DNA of 57,848 bases from Streptomyces sp. (GCA_013362785.1 JABFVM010000067.1:1-57848), one strand, 5' to 3'; shown: positions 8,994-17,808, counted from the first letter of the stretch. Notes: a model not told the origin generated them from the sequence alone. Numbers and translations: made by a program.

Positions 8994-11090
8994 TCAGGGG
9001 ACGTCGACGGCCACGGGCCGCGGCTGCCTCGGCTCGGCGGGCGATCGGGGCCCCTCGGGTCGCCGGGAGAGCGGGCCCGGCCACCACACCCTGCGTCCCA
9101 GGGCCACGCTCGCGCTGGTCACCAGGTACGTGCGCACCAGGAACGTGTCGAGCAGGACGCCCACCGCGATGACGAAGCCGAGCTCGACGAGGGGCACCAG
9201 CGGCATGTTGGTGAGCACGGCGAAGGTGGCGGCGAGGACGAGTCCGGCGGAGGCGATGACGCCGCCCGTGGTGCGCAGCGAGGTGAGCGCGGCCGACGCC
9301 GGGTCGGCGCCGCCGAGGCACTCCTCGCGCATCCGGTGCATCAGGAAGATGCCGTAGTCGACGCCGAGGGCGACCAGGAACACGAAGGACAGCAGCCCCA
9401 GTCCGGGGTCGGTGCCCTCGAAGCCGAAGAGCGGCCCGAAGACGAGTCCGCCGATGCCGAGCGCCGCGCCCCACACCGCGACCACGGCGGCCACCAGGAT
9501 CAGCGGCGCGACGAGCGAGCGCAGCAGGGCGACCAGGATCAGCAGCACGGACAGCAGCACGATCGGCACGACGACCAGTCGGTCCCGGGCGTTGGTGTCC
9601 TCCAGGTCGATCTGCTGGGCGCTGGGCCCGCCGACGTAGGAGCCGTCGAGCCGCTCGCGCAGGGCCTCGATGGTGGCGGTCTCCCCGGTGGACTGGGGTG
9701 GTGCGGCGGCGATGACGGAGATCTCGGTCCAGCCGTCTCCGGTACGGCCCTGCTGCGCGCTGTCGACGCCCCGGGTGCCGCGGACCGCCGTGAGCGTCCG
9801 GGCGGCGTGGTCCTGCGGGGTGATGACGGTGATGGGCTGGGTGCCGCGTTCGGGGTAGGCCGCGGCGAGGGTGCCCATGGCGGCGACGGCGTCGGGCTTG
9901 CTGGTGAAGGAGTCCTCCTGTTTGAGGTTGCCGGGCAGGTTCAGGGCGCCGAGGGCCAGGGCGCCCAGCAGGACGGCGCCGCCCGCGAGGACGGTGCGGG
10001 GCCGGCGTCCGGCGGAGCCGCCCATCGCCGTGAACAGGGACCGGCGGGCCTTGACCGTGCTGCCGTGGCGGGGCACGAGCGGCCAGAACACGCGCCGGCC
10101 GAGCAGGACGAGGATCGCGGGCAGCAGTGTCAGCATCGCGGCGAGCGCGCACAGCACGCCGACGGTGCCGAGCGGGCCCATGCCGCGGGTGGAGTTGAGG
10201 TCGGCGGCGAGCAGGCAGAGCAGTCCGGCGGCGACGGTGCCGGAGGAGGCGAGGACGGCGGGTCCGCAGCCCTTGAGGGCGGCGGCCATCGCGTCGTACG
10301 GCCGCTCGGTCCGCCGTAGTTCTTCCCGGTACCGCGAGACGAGCAGCAGGGCGTAGTCGGTGCCCGCGCCGAACACCAGGATCGTCATGATGCCGGAGCT
10401 CTGGCCGGAGACCGAGGTGCCGAAGCCCTGGTTGAGGCCGTAGGCCACACCCATCGAGAGGTAGTCGGCCATCCCGGCGACGGCGAGCGGTACCAGCCAC
10501 AGGAACGGGCTGCGGTAGATGATGATCAGCAGCAGGGCGACGACGGCCGCGGTGGTGTAGAGCAGTGGTCCGCCCAGCGAGTCGTAGACCTTGGCCGCGT
10601 CGGTGGCGAGCGCTCCCGCGCCGCCGACGTCGACGCCGAGCCCGTCACCGCCGTGCGCGATGTCCCGTACGGAGCCGACCAGTTCGTCGCGGGCCTTCTC
10701 GTCCTGGCCGGGCTCGGTGTTGGCCACCGGGTACATCAGGGTGGTGCCGTCCCGGGACGGGATGCCCCGCGGTTCGGCGGTGAGCCGGTGGGCGCTCGCG
10801 ATCCGGTCGAGCTGGTCGGCGGCGGTGGCCTTGTCGGCGGCGGTCAGTCCGCCGTCGCGGTGGTAGACGACGACCATCTCGGTGGCCTCGCCGCCGGGCA
10901 ACCGGTCCTGGATCTTCGCGGCCTGCGTGGAGTCGGCGCTCGCCGGCAGGTAGTCGATGGCACGGTCGCGCTGGACGTCCGCCAGCTTCGACGCGAACGG
11001 CGAGGCGATCGCGAGTACGGCGATCCACAGCCCGAGCACGAGCCAGGGCACGGCACGCCTTCGCCACGCAGCTGTCCTAACGGCCCCCAT
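8994..11090 (-). CDS. MMPL/RND-family transporter
   Basis: This 698-residue inner-membrane protein has two repeated halves. Each half is one helix, a large extracytoplasmic loop and five to six helices. The proton-relay DY motifs are GTDY at 243-246 and GVDY at 576-579, both in the expected helices. MMPL proteins export lipids, lipid-linked polymers or drugs using the proton gradient. The length and simple two-half plan match the actinobacterial drug or lipid exporter group rather than the larger trehalose-lipid MmpL3. The ATG at 11090 has GGAGGGAG about 8 nt upstream. A dyad is at 11116-11134. The two-component system follows on the same strand and may control it. Confidence 0.93.
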   Translation of the reverse strand: MGAVRTAAWRRRAVPWLVLGLWIAVLAIASPFASKLADVQRDRAIDYLPASADSTQAAKIQDRLPGGEATEMVVVYHRDGGLTAADKATAADQLDRIASAHRLTAEPRGIPSRDGTTLMYPVANTEPGQDEKARDELVGSVRDIAHGGDGLGVDVGGAGALATDAAKVYDSLGGPLLYTTAAVVALLLIIIYRSPFLWLVPLAVAGMADYLSMGVAYGLNQGFGTSVSGQSSGIMTILVFGAGTDYALLLVSRYREELRRTERPYDAMAAALKGCGPAVLASSGTVAAGLLCLLAADLNSTRGMGPLGTVGVLCALAAMLTLLPAILVLLGRRVFWPLVPRHGSTVKARRSLFTAMGGSAGRRPRTVLAGGAVLLGALALGALNLPGNLKQEDSFTSKPDAVAAMGTLAAAYPERGTQPITVITPQDHAARTLTAVRGTRGVDSAQQGRTGDGWTEISVIAAAPPQSTGETATIEALRERLDGSYVGGPSAQQIDLEDTNARDRLVVVPIVLLSVLLILVALLRSLVAPLILVAAVVAVWGAALGIGGLVFGPLFGFEGTDPGLGLLSFVFLVALGVDYGIFLMHRMREECLGGADPASAALTSLRTTGGVIASAGLVLAATFAVLTNMPLVPLVELGFVIAVGVLLDTFLVRTYLVTSASVALGRRVWWPGPLSRRPEGPRSPAEPRQPRPVAVDVP

Positions 11091-11115
11091 CTGACGGGTC
11101 TCCCTCCGGTCCGGT

Positions 11116-11134
11116 GTCTGGTTCGGTTCCAGAC
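11116..11134 (-). promoter_or_regulatory. Candidate operator before the MMPL gene
   Basis: GTCTGG (11116-11121) and CCAGAC (11129-11134) are separated by 7 bp, 26 bp before the MMPL start. The 19-bp dyad is of the size bound by dimeric HTH regulators. The neighbouring LuxR regulator is the obvious but unproven candidate. Confidence 0.45.
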
Positions 11135-11212
11135 TCCCGGCGGAAAGAGGCCGGTTCGTCGGGCGGGAGGCCGAGTTCAGGGGTACTGCCGGGGGCGGCC
11201 GGGCGGCCGGAT

Positions 11213-11228
11213 TACTCCCCGGGGAGTA
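11213..11228. repeat. 16-bp perfect palindrome
   Basis: TACTCCCC GGGGAGTA lies in the 262-bp gap between the MMPL start and the end of the next gene. It may be the terminator of the secreted-protein gene or a second operator for the MMPL gene. Confidence 0.5.
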
Positions 11229-11352
11229 CTGCGGGCGAGGGCGGGCGCGGCAGGGCTCGGTCCTGCGGACATGCTTGGACGCCGGTTGCCGCCGGGGATC
11301 TCACCGGCGGCAACCGGGCGGTTCGGGGTGCCTGCGAACCCGTCGGGGAGGG

Positions 11353-11907
11353 TCAGTCGCAGGGGGTGGCGGTGCGCACGGCGTCGATGATGGCCGGGCC
11401 GGCGATGCCGTCCCACATGATGGCCGTCACCTTGGAGCAGAAGACGTAGGAGTGGCTGCCCTCGACCTTGACCGGGCCGGCGTACTGGGTGAAGAGGCCC
11501 TCGTCGACCTTGCAGGTGGGGTTGACGCGGTTCGGGCACAGCTTGAGCTTCATCTTCATGCCGCCCGGCATGTTGTTGTCGAAGACGGCGCAGGCGCCGG
11601 AGAAGCCCTGGCTGTTGGACTTGGTGTAGGTGAACAGGGTGCCGAAGCGGCGCGAGTCGGGCAGGCGCTCGGCGACGTGCAGCTTGTAGCCGGTGCCGCA
11701 CAGGGTGGCGGTCGCCCGGACGGCCGCCTTGTCCTGCGCCGCGATGGCCTTGGTCTGCGCGGACGCGGTCGGCGAGAGCTGCACGGTGGTCCCCGGCACA
11801 CGCAGCTGGTCGACGGTGGGCGTGGCGGCGGTGGCCGCGGGAGTCACGAACGCGGTGGTGAGCAGCGCTGCGCCGGCGGCCAGCGTGCGAACGAGCGCAC
11901 GGGACAT
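11353..11907 (-). CDS. Secreted protein of unknown function with six cysteines
   Basis: This 184-residue protein has a Sec signal peptide of about 27 residues (SRALVRTLAAGAALLTTAFV, then TPAATAA). The mature part holds six Cys (in LCGTG, GACAVF, KLCPN, PTCKV, VFCSK, TPCD), so up to three disulfides are possible. I recognise no catalytic motif. The product may be a small extracellular binding or inhibitor protein. The frame is open to 12084, but ATG 11907 is chosen because it has AGGGGGA 7 nt upstream and begins at the signal peptide. A long imperfect hairpin lies 30-62 nt upstream. Confidence 0.85.
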   Translation of the reverse strand: MSRALVRTLAAGAALLTTAFVTPAATAATPTVDQLRVPGTTVQLSPTASAQTKAIAAQDKAAVRATATLCGTGYKLHVAERLPDSRRFGTLFTYTKSNSQGFSGACAVFDNNMPGGMKMKLKLCPNRVNPTCKVDEGLFTQYAGPVKVEGSHSYVFCSKVTAIMWDGIAGPAIIDAVRTATPCD

Positions 11908-11936
11908 GGTGGTTCCCCCTATGAAGCTTTGAATTC

Positions 11937-11969
11937 CCGTCAGAACATGTGCAGTTGCACATCTGACGG
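11937..11969 (-). promoter_or_regulatory. Long imperfect inverted repeat upstream of the six-Cys gene
   Basis: CCGTCAG (11937-11943) pairs with CTGACGG (11963-11969), and ATGTGCA (11947-11953) pairs with TGCACAT (11956-11962), leaving a 3-nt bulge and a 2-nt centre. It is either an operator or a 5' untranslated hairpin. Confidence 0.5.
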
Positions 11970-12352
11970 TTGAGCGGTCAGCGAAACCATACTCGCCGAC
12001 GACCTCTTGAGAAGGCCCGGCGGGCGTGGTGTGCGTCACGCGTGCGCACGGTGTGAAAATTGTGGATGACACGGATCGTGGCACCTGATACTTTCCGAGT
12101 GACCACTGAACCGAACATCGGTTCCCAATGCGCGCTTTTCACGGGGGGATTGCTGCGCTATGTCTCGCGCTGCCCGGCGAGTCACCTTGTCGTCCACCAC
12201 ACTTATGTGCTCGGCACGGCCGCATCCTGACCAGTGCGGCCGGTGACCACGCGACCACTCGGCCCACGAGACCATCGCTCTCTCCTTAGCTGACTGCGCC
12301 GTGCGCTCCCTTTGCAATGGGAACGCTCAACTCTGCAGGAAGAGAATCCACG
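11970..12352. other. Divergent intergenic region without a gene
   Basis: No convincing coding sequence is present. It contains a TGATACT stretch at 12087-12093 that could be a -10 element for the rightward gene. It also has the dyad GAACCGA-aca-TCGGTTC at 12108-12124 (with a LexA-like core) and the ribosome-binding site AGGAAGAG at 12337-12344. Confidence 0.5.
12112..12124 (+). promoter_or_regulatory. LexA/SOS-box-like sequence
   Basis: CGAAC-ATCG-GTTC matches the actinobacterial SOS box core (CGAAC-N4-GTTCG) except for the last base. It sits about 20 bp after the possible -10 element of the large secreted enzyme. It is embedded in a longer 17-bp dyad, so another repressor is equally possible. 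Confidence 0.3.
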
Positions 12353-15300
12353 TTGATACGCAACGCGCTGCTGCGGCGTGTGCGGATACCGGTGACGGCT
12401 GCCCTGACCATGGCGCTGTCCGCCGGTGTCGCCACGACGCAGGCATTCGCTGCGGCCAACCCGCAGGGGGAAGCCAGGGGCTGGTCGGCACCGGCCGCCC
12501 ACGACCCGGGCACCAAGCCCGGCGACCAACCGACCGCCGTCCCGGCCGACCGGCGTACCGCCGTCCTCGGCGAGGACTACCGCAAGTCCTCCGACCGGGC
12601 CTTCACCACCTCCGGTGACGGAACCGGCTTCCATGTCCTGGTCGCGGACGAGAAGCAGGGATACGCCTGGAAGACGGCGGCCACCCTGTCCGAGCCCGGC
12701 TTCGACACCGACTCCTGGATCGGCAACGCCTGTCTGACCGAGTCCGGCAGGTACGCGGCCGTCGCCTACGCGCCGCGCACCTTCACCAACAAGCCGGACC
12801 TGATGACGCGCGGCGCCTTCACCGCCGTAGTCGACCTGGCCGACGGCCGGGTCACCAAGCTTCCGTTCCAGGCCACGCTCGGCTACTTCTCCCCCGGCTG
12901 CGGCCAGGGCGAGGAGGCGGTCTTCACGGCGCTGACCGACGACCGGTCGGCGAAGAACCAGACCCGGCTCGTCACGGTCGACACCCGGACCGCCAAGGTC
13001 GGCACCAAGCAGACGGTCACCGGTCAGGTGACCTCGGCGGTACCCACCGACCAGGGCATCGTCGCCGCCGAGGGCAACCACATCGTGGCCGTCAAGGGCG
13101 GCAAGATCCGGGACATCGCCACCACCAAGGCATGGCCGTTCCAGCTCAAGGCCGACGCCGAGGGCGGTGTCACCTTCATCGACGCCGACCCCAAGGCGGC
13201 GAAGACCCGCGGCGCCGTCGCGGCCGAGAACACGGCCACGGTCTCCCGGGTCAGCGCGGCGCAGATCAAGAAGGCCGACGGCCACGGCAAGCCCGCCGGA
13301 CTCGCCAAGGGCAAGCTCGACGAGTTCGACCTCACCGCCACCCCCGCCGGCACGGTGTACGTCACCGGCAAGGCCGCCTCCACCACCCGCGCGGCGAACG
13401 GCGTACTGCGCAACCCCGGCGGCATCGACAAGGACGCCCAGGTCTCCAGCCGCGGCCAGGCCGTCGTCACCTCCCGCTGGGCGGACGGCAAGGACTCCCG
13501 GATCCGTCCCGAGGAGGCCCTCGACGCCCGCACCGTCCGCACCACGGTGAAGGCGCTGGACACCCGCAAGACCGTCGTCCTGGACGCTCCCCCCGGCGCC
13601 GACCCGGTCGGCGGTCGGCGCGAGGTCACCCAGGGCACCCAGACCGGCCCGGTCCTGCTCGCTCAGGGCGCGCAGCCGGGCCGCTCCACGCGGGCCGCGG
13701 CCAACGACCCCGTCGAGGCCGACCGTTACTGCGCCGTCCCGCGCAACGACCCCAAGAAGCAGGCCTTCCAGCCCACCCCGCGCCAGGTCGAGTGGGCCGT
13801 CGACCAGGCCATCGTCGGCAAGCTCAACAAGAGCGCGACGCGGCCGGCGAACTGGAAGAACACCGGCATGGCGGCGTACGCGCCGCAGACGCTGTTCCCG
13901 CTGGCGAAGCTGGCCGGCGGCTCCGGTGAGGACTGGCACGTGCCCGCGCAGGTGATGCTCGGCATCACGGCGCAGGAGTCCAACATGTGGCAGGCCACCC
14001 GCATCGCGGTGCCCGGCGTCACGGCCAACTCGCTGATCGGCAACTTCTACGGCGTCAAGTACGCGGCCAGCGGCCAGCAGCAGGACCCGTGGGCGATCAA
14101 CTTCGCGAAGGCCGACTGCGGTTACGGCATCACGCAGGTCACCGACGGCATGCGGCTGCCCAACCACGGCGAGAGCGGCACCAAGACCGTCGCCCAGCAG
14201 GAGGCGGTCGCCCTCGACTACGCGGCGAACATCGCGGCGGGTGTCAACATCCTCATCGAGAAGTGGAACTCCACCCGCAAGGACGGCCTGGAGATCAACG
14301 AGGGCCAGCCGAAGTACATCGAGAACTGGTTCTACGCGCTGTGGGCGTACAACTCGGGCTACCACCCCAAGTCGGCTCCGGTGAACGGCAAGTGGGGCGT
14401 GGGCTGGACCAACAACCCGGCCAACCCGCTGTGGAAGGAGAACCGGACCCCGTTCCTGGAGAACGCCGACGGCAAGGACGACTACAGCCACGCGGCGAAG
14501 CCGCAGAACTGGCCGTACGAGGAGAAGGTGATCGGCTGGGCCGCCCGTCCGATCTCCGCCATGTTCAAGCCGGGTGACATGCAGGCGGGCTACAAGGGCG
14601 CCTGGTGGAACAGCGACGCGGCCCGCACCTCGGCCAAGCCGCCCATCTTCACCTTCTGCGGCCCGCAGAACGACTGTGTGCCGTCGAGGATCAGCGAGGA
14701 TGCCTCCAACGACGACAACAAGGGCCCGTGCGTGCTGCCCGGTGACCCGCACGAGGACAACCCGCTGTACCTGAAGTGCTGGTGGAACCAGCGGGTCGCC
14801 TGGAAGAACTGCACCACCGAGGCCCGGTGCGGCAACCCGATCCACCGGTTCGATGACACCTACCCCGAGCAGCCCGACGAGAACTCCTACCCGCCGCGCT
14901 GCAACACCGGTCTGCCGTCCGGCTCCCTGATCGTGGACGACCTGCCCAACGGCACCGTTCCCGCGGGAACTTCGGGACGCAGTTGCACCGTCGCCTCGAA
15001 GGGCTCGTTCCAGTTCACCTTCGCGGGTGAGGGCGGCAAGTACCCGTCCAAGATGGACCTGCACCAGATCGGCGCGGGCAACGGCAACCACTTCTGGATG
15101 GGCCACACCCGCTGGCTCGCCACCGCCGACGGCAAGCGGCTGAAGGTCTCGGGCAAGTGGACGCTGAGCGGCACCCAGCGCGGCTGGATGCGCGTCTTCG
15201 TGCACATGCCGGACCACGGCGCCCACACCCGGCAGGCGGCCTACCGGGTCGGCGGCACCGACTCGGAGTCGCCCCTCCGCGTGCACCCGCAGCGGATCCG

Positions 15301-16450
15301 TTCCAACAAGTGGGTCGACCTGGGCGTCTTCAACTTCACCGGCACACCGTCGGTGACCCTCGACACCGACACCGACGACGGCACCGGGGACGAGGACATC
15401 GCCTGGGACTCGGTGGCCTTCCAGCCGCTGTCGGCCAAGCCGAAGGACTTCGTCGTCGCCATGGGCGACTCGTACTCCTCCGGTGAGGGCGCGTCCGAGG
15501 GCAACCGGGACTACTACCCGGAGACCAACTACCTCGACAAGCAGGACGAGAAGACCCGCAACGCCTGCCACCGCTCCACCCAGGCGTGGTCGCGCCAGGC
15601 GAAGATCCCGGGCCGCTCGCAGTCCATCGGCACCTCGGCCGACGGCTACGGCACGGCCATGGACTACCACCTGATCGCCTGCTCCGGCGCCCGTACCTAC
15701 AACATGACGCACGCCGGCCCGGTGCAGGACAGCGGCGGTGAGAAGCCGCAGATCGACAAGGGCTACCTGGACCAGCACACCACCCTGGTCACCCTCTCCA
15801 TCGGCGGCAACGACGCCCGCTTCGCGGACATCATCCAGAAGTGCCTGAAGGCGGTCAACGGCGGCAACTGCAAGGACGCGACCTTCGACGCGGACGATGT
15901 GGACCAGCCCGTCGGCGGCCGTGACAGCAAGTTCGTCGGGCAGCCGCTGGAGAAGGCCGCGGCCGGCGTGATCAACGAGATCGTCCGGCCGGACATCGTC
16001 AAGGTCCTGACGGAGATCCACGCGAAGGCCAAGAACGCCAAGATCGTGCTGATGGGTTACCCGCCGCTGATCGAGAAGCGGGGCGAGTGCCTGAGCATCA
16101 CGATCCCGGGCGCCCAGATCGGTCTGTCCGCGTCGTCCTCGGACTGGCTCAACAGCGTGGCCGACACACTCTCGGCCGCGATGCAGGGCGCCGTGGACGA
16201 CGCCAAGGCCCAGGGCATCAAGGCCTGGTTCTCCAACCCGAAGCAGAACTTCGCGGGCAAGGCCGTCTGCGGTGACCCCGAGTCGGTGCACGGCATCGTC
16301 AAGACGCTCGTCGACTCGGACAAGCCGTCCAACGACTGGCGGATTCTCAAGGCCTACGGCCTGTCGGCCCAGTCGTTCCACCCGAAGATCGGCGGCGCCC
16401 GCCTCTACGCCGACTCCCTGGAGCGCACCTTCACCGGCATGGGCCTCTAG
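12353..16450 (+). CDS. Large secreted multidomain protein: propeller-like region, lytic-transglycosylase-like domain, golvesin-like domain, SGNH/GDSL esterase
   Basis: The protein has 1365 residues. A Sec signal peptide (1-33) ends at QAFA. Residues about 45-440 look like a repeat or propeller region. Residues about 470-700 resemble a lysozyme-fold transglycosylase, with candidate catalytic E542 in GITAQESNM and CGYGITQVTDG at 589. About 860-1025 is golvesin-like (KWVDLGVFNF, DTDTDDGTGDEDIAWDS). The C-terminal SGNH hydrolase has GDSYSSGEG (nucleophile S1040), GGND (N1153) and SFHP (H1343). It probably acts on cell wall or surface polymer outside the cell: glycan cleavage plus ester removal. 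TTG 12353 is chosen for AGGAAGAG 8 nt upstream; the frame itself is open from 12317. A hairpin separates it from the next secreted gene. Confidence 0.9.
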   Translation: MIRNALLRRVRIPVTAALTMALSAGVATTQAFAAANPQGEARGWSAPAAHDPGTKPGDQPTAVPADRRTAVLGEDYRKSSDRAFTTSGDGTGFHVLVADEKQGYAWKTAATLSEPGFDTDSWIGNACLTESGRYAAVAYAPRTFTNKPDLMTRGAFTAVVDLADGRVTKLPFQATLGYFSPGCGQGEEAVFTALTDDRSAKNQTRLVTVDTRTAKVGTKQTVTGQVTSAVPTDQGIVAAEGNHIVAVKGGKIRDIATTKAWPFQLKADAEGGVTFIDADPKAAKTRGAVAAENTATVSRVSAAQIKKADGHGKPAGLAKGKLDEFDLTATPAGTVYVTGKAASTTRAANGVLRNPGGIDKDAQVSSRGQAVVTSRWADGKDSRIRPEEALDARTVRTTVKALDTRKTVVLDAPPGADPVGGRREVTQGTQTGPVLLAQGAQPGRSTRAAANDPVEADRYCAVPRNDPKKQAFQPTPRQVEWAVDQAIVGKLNKSATRPANWKNTGMAAYAPQTLFPLAKLAGGSGEDWHVPAQVMLGITAQESNMWQATRIAVPGVTANSLIGNFYGVKYAASGQQQDPWAINFAKADCGYGITQVTDGMRLPNHGESGTKTVAQQEAVALDYAANIAAGVNILIEKWNSTRKDGLEINEGQPKYIENWFYALWAYNSGYHPKSAPVNGKWGVGWTNNPANPLWKENRTPFLENADGKDDYSHAAKPQNWPYEEKVIGWAARPISAMFKPGDMQAGYKGAWWNSDAARTSAKPPIFTFCGPQNDCVPSRISEDASNDDNKGPCVLPGDPHEDNPLYLKCWWNQRVAWKNCTTEARCGNPIHRFDDTYPEQPDENSYPPRCNTGLPSGSLIVDDLPNGTVPAGTSGRSCTVASKGSFQFTFAGEGGKYPSKMDLHQIGAGNGNHFWMGHTRWLATADGKRLKVSGKWTLSGTQRGWMRVFVHMPDHGAHTRQAAYRVGGTDSESPLRVHPQRIRSNKWVDLGVFNFTGTPSVTLDTDTDDGTGDEDIAWDSVAFQPLSAKPKDFVVAMGDSYSSGEGASEGNRDYYPETNYLDKQDEKTRNACHRSTQAWSRQAKIPGRSQSIGTSADGYGTAMDYHLIACSGARTYNMTHAGPVQDSGGEKPQIDKGYLDQHTTLVTLSIGGNDARFADIIQKCLKAVNGGNCKDATFDADDVDQPVGGRDSKFVGQPLEKAAAGVINEIVRPDIVKVLTEIHAKAKNAKIVLMGYPPLIEKRGECLSITIPGAQIGLSASSSDWLNSVADTLSAAMQGAVDDAKAQGIKAWFSNPKQNFAGKAVCGDPESVHGIVKTLVDSDKPSNDWRILKAYGLSAQSFHPKIGGARLYADSLERTFTGMGL

Positions 16451-16466
16451 CCCCGCTGCCGTCCTT

Positions 16467-16495
16467 GTGGGGCCCCGCATGGGGTGGGGCCCCAC
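16467..16495 (+). terminator. 10-bp hairpin between the two secreted-protein genes
   Basis: GTGGGGCCCC (16467-16476) and GGGGCCCCAC (16486-16495) have a 9-nt loop. It stands 17 bp after the stop and 23 bp before the next start. It may partly terminate transcription or protect the upstream mRNA. Confidence 0.55.
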
Positions 16496-16518
16496 CCGAG
16501 CCCGGAAGGGAAACCGTC

Positions 16519-17040
16519 ATGAGGAAGCTTCTGTCCACCGGCATCGCGGCCGGCACCGCCGCCCTCGCACTCATCGGCCTGGCCGCGGCACCGGCCTCGG
16601 CCGCCAGCGCGCGTTCGGGGTTCGACGTGTACTTCCCCGGCGACAAGCCGGAGAGCATGTACAACGTCGAGAACACCGGCACCGTGTCCGGCAGCATGAC
16701 CGGCAAGTCGGTCGTGAGCTGGCAGATCCTGGTCGACCAGGTCATCGACAACTCCAAGCGGTTCACCAGCTTCAAGATCACCACGCGGATCGAGGAGCGC
16801 CTGACCAAGGACACCGAGGACCACGTCGTCACGAAGAAGACGTGCGACCTGACCAAGATCGTCAACGACGAGTACTCGTGGTTCCTGATCGAGCCCGTGA
16901 ACACCTGTGTCGCGCCGTCCACCACCTACGACGGTGAGCTGTACTGGTCCACCGACTCGACGATCGTCTACGACATCGAGGGCGACGGAAAGGGCGCGTT
17001 CACCAAGGAACTCCAGGGTTCGCCACTGCTCCACGGCTGA
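16519..17040 (+). CDS. Small secreted protein of unknown function
   Basis: This 173-residue protein has a clear signal peptide (MRKLLSTGIAAGTAALALIG to APASAA, about 29 residues). The mature part is rich in beta-type residues and has two Cys (KKTCDL, VNTCVA) that could form one disulfide. No enzyme motif is visible. The ribosome-binding site GGAAGGG is 8 nt before the ATG. It lies 68 bp after the large wall-acting enzyme on the same strand and before a very strong terminator. The two genes therefore probably form one expression unit, and this protein may be an accessory of the enzyme (inference). Confidence 0.85.
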   Translation: MRKLLSTGIAAGTAALALIGLAAAPASAASARSGFDVYFPGDKPESMYNVENTGTVSGSMTGKSVVSWQILVDQVIDNSKRFTSFKITTRIEERLTKDTEDHVVTKKTCDLTKIVNDEYSWFLIEPVNTCVAPSTTYDGELYWSTDSTIVYDIEGDGKGAFTKELQGSPLLHG

Positions 17041-17052
17041 CGCCCCCATGAC

Positions 17053-17093
17053 ACCGGGTCCCGAGTGCGTACGCGTCGCACTCGGGACCCGGT
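17053..17093 (+). terminator. Strong terminator, perfect 17-bp stem
   Basis: ACCGGGTCCCGAGTGCG (17053-17069) pairs exactly with 17077-17093 around a 7-nt loop. It lies 13 bp after the secreted-protein stop and just before the convergent TerB-like gene, so it may serve both strands. Confidence 0.85.
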
Positions 17094-17109
17094 CCTGTCT
17101 CCGTCCCCG

Positions 17110-17808
17110 CTAGGAAGGTGTACGCGCCGCCGCGGCCAGCAGCCGGGTCACGTCGTCGGCGCAGATGGTGAGGGCGGCGCCGACCGTCGACAGGGCGTCG
17201 CGCTCGGCGGGCGTGTACGGGCCGTCGGCCAGCGCGATCCGGGCGCCCTGCAGCAGGATGGACTCGCGGCCGGCCGGGGCGAGGTGCGGGGCGAGCGGGT
17301 CCAGGGCCTCGTGGAGCTCTATGGCCAGCCCGGCACCGCAGGGCTCGGAGAAGACCCGCCCGGTGTCGGCCGCCAGCGCCTCGACGAGGGCGTTCAGCTG
17401 GTCCTCCGTACAGTCGTCGAACCCGGCCGCGCGCACCGTGGCCGCCGCGGTCTCCAGCGCCGTACGGGCACAGGTGCCGCCCGCCGCCAGTACCGCCAGG
17501 GCGACGGTGTGGACGGCGTCGCGGAGCATCGCGGAGAAGCGGGTGGTGGTCGGGTGGTCGAGGACGTCGGTGCCGAAGTGCCGTCGGCAGGCCGCGCACT
17601 CCACGACGGGGGCGGTCTCACCGCGCGGCAGCACCGGCACCCCGAGCAGGGTGAAACGCCGGTGTCCCGTCAACCGCTGGTAGTTACGGTCACCCCCGCA
17701 GCCGGGGCAGAAGAACTCGCCGTCACCGACGGCCGACCACGCGACACGGGTGCCCAGGATGCGCGCAAGCCTGGCGGCACGACCGTCTTGTCCCCGTCCT
17801 GGCAGCAC
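17110..17808 (-). CDS. TerB-family protein with N-terminal zinc ribbon
   Basis: The protein has 232 residues. CPGC at about 33-36 and CAAC at about 64-67 form a four-Cys zinc ribbon. The following all-helical region (FSAMLRDAVHTVALAVLAAG to the end) matches the TerB / DjlA-N helical fold, including GPYTPAERDAL, which resembles the acidic TerB segment. TerB domains occur in tellurite-resistance and membrane-stress proteins; the exact role here is unknown. GTG 17808 is chosen because GGAGG lies 6 nt upstream. The frame is open back to 18042 without homology. It is monocistronic and convergent with the secreted-protein pair. Confidence 0.8.
   Translation of the reverse strand: MLPGRGQDGRAARLARILGTRVAWSAVGDGEFFCPGCGGDRNYQRLTGHRRFTLLGVPVLPRGETAPVVECAACRRHFGTDVLDHPTTTRFSAMLRDAVHTVALAVLAAGGTCARTALETAAATVRAAGFDDCTEDQLNALVEALAADTGRVFSEPCGAGLAIELHEALDPLAPHLAPAGRESILLQGARIALADGPYTPAERDALSTVGAALTICADDVTRLLAAAARTPS

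Noticed and set aside
12203..16495. 1430-codon open frame on the minus strand opposite the large secreted enzyme
   Set aside because: It is a shadow caused by extreme GC at third positions; its translation is Val/Leu/Arg/Gly-rich without domain motifs, while the plus frame has signal peptide and catalytic motifs.
16519..17808. Secondary-metabolite or lanthipeptide cluster around the small secreted proteins
   Set aside because: No modification enzyme, precursor-like leader or dedicated exporter is adjacent.
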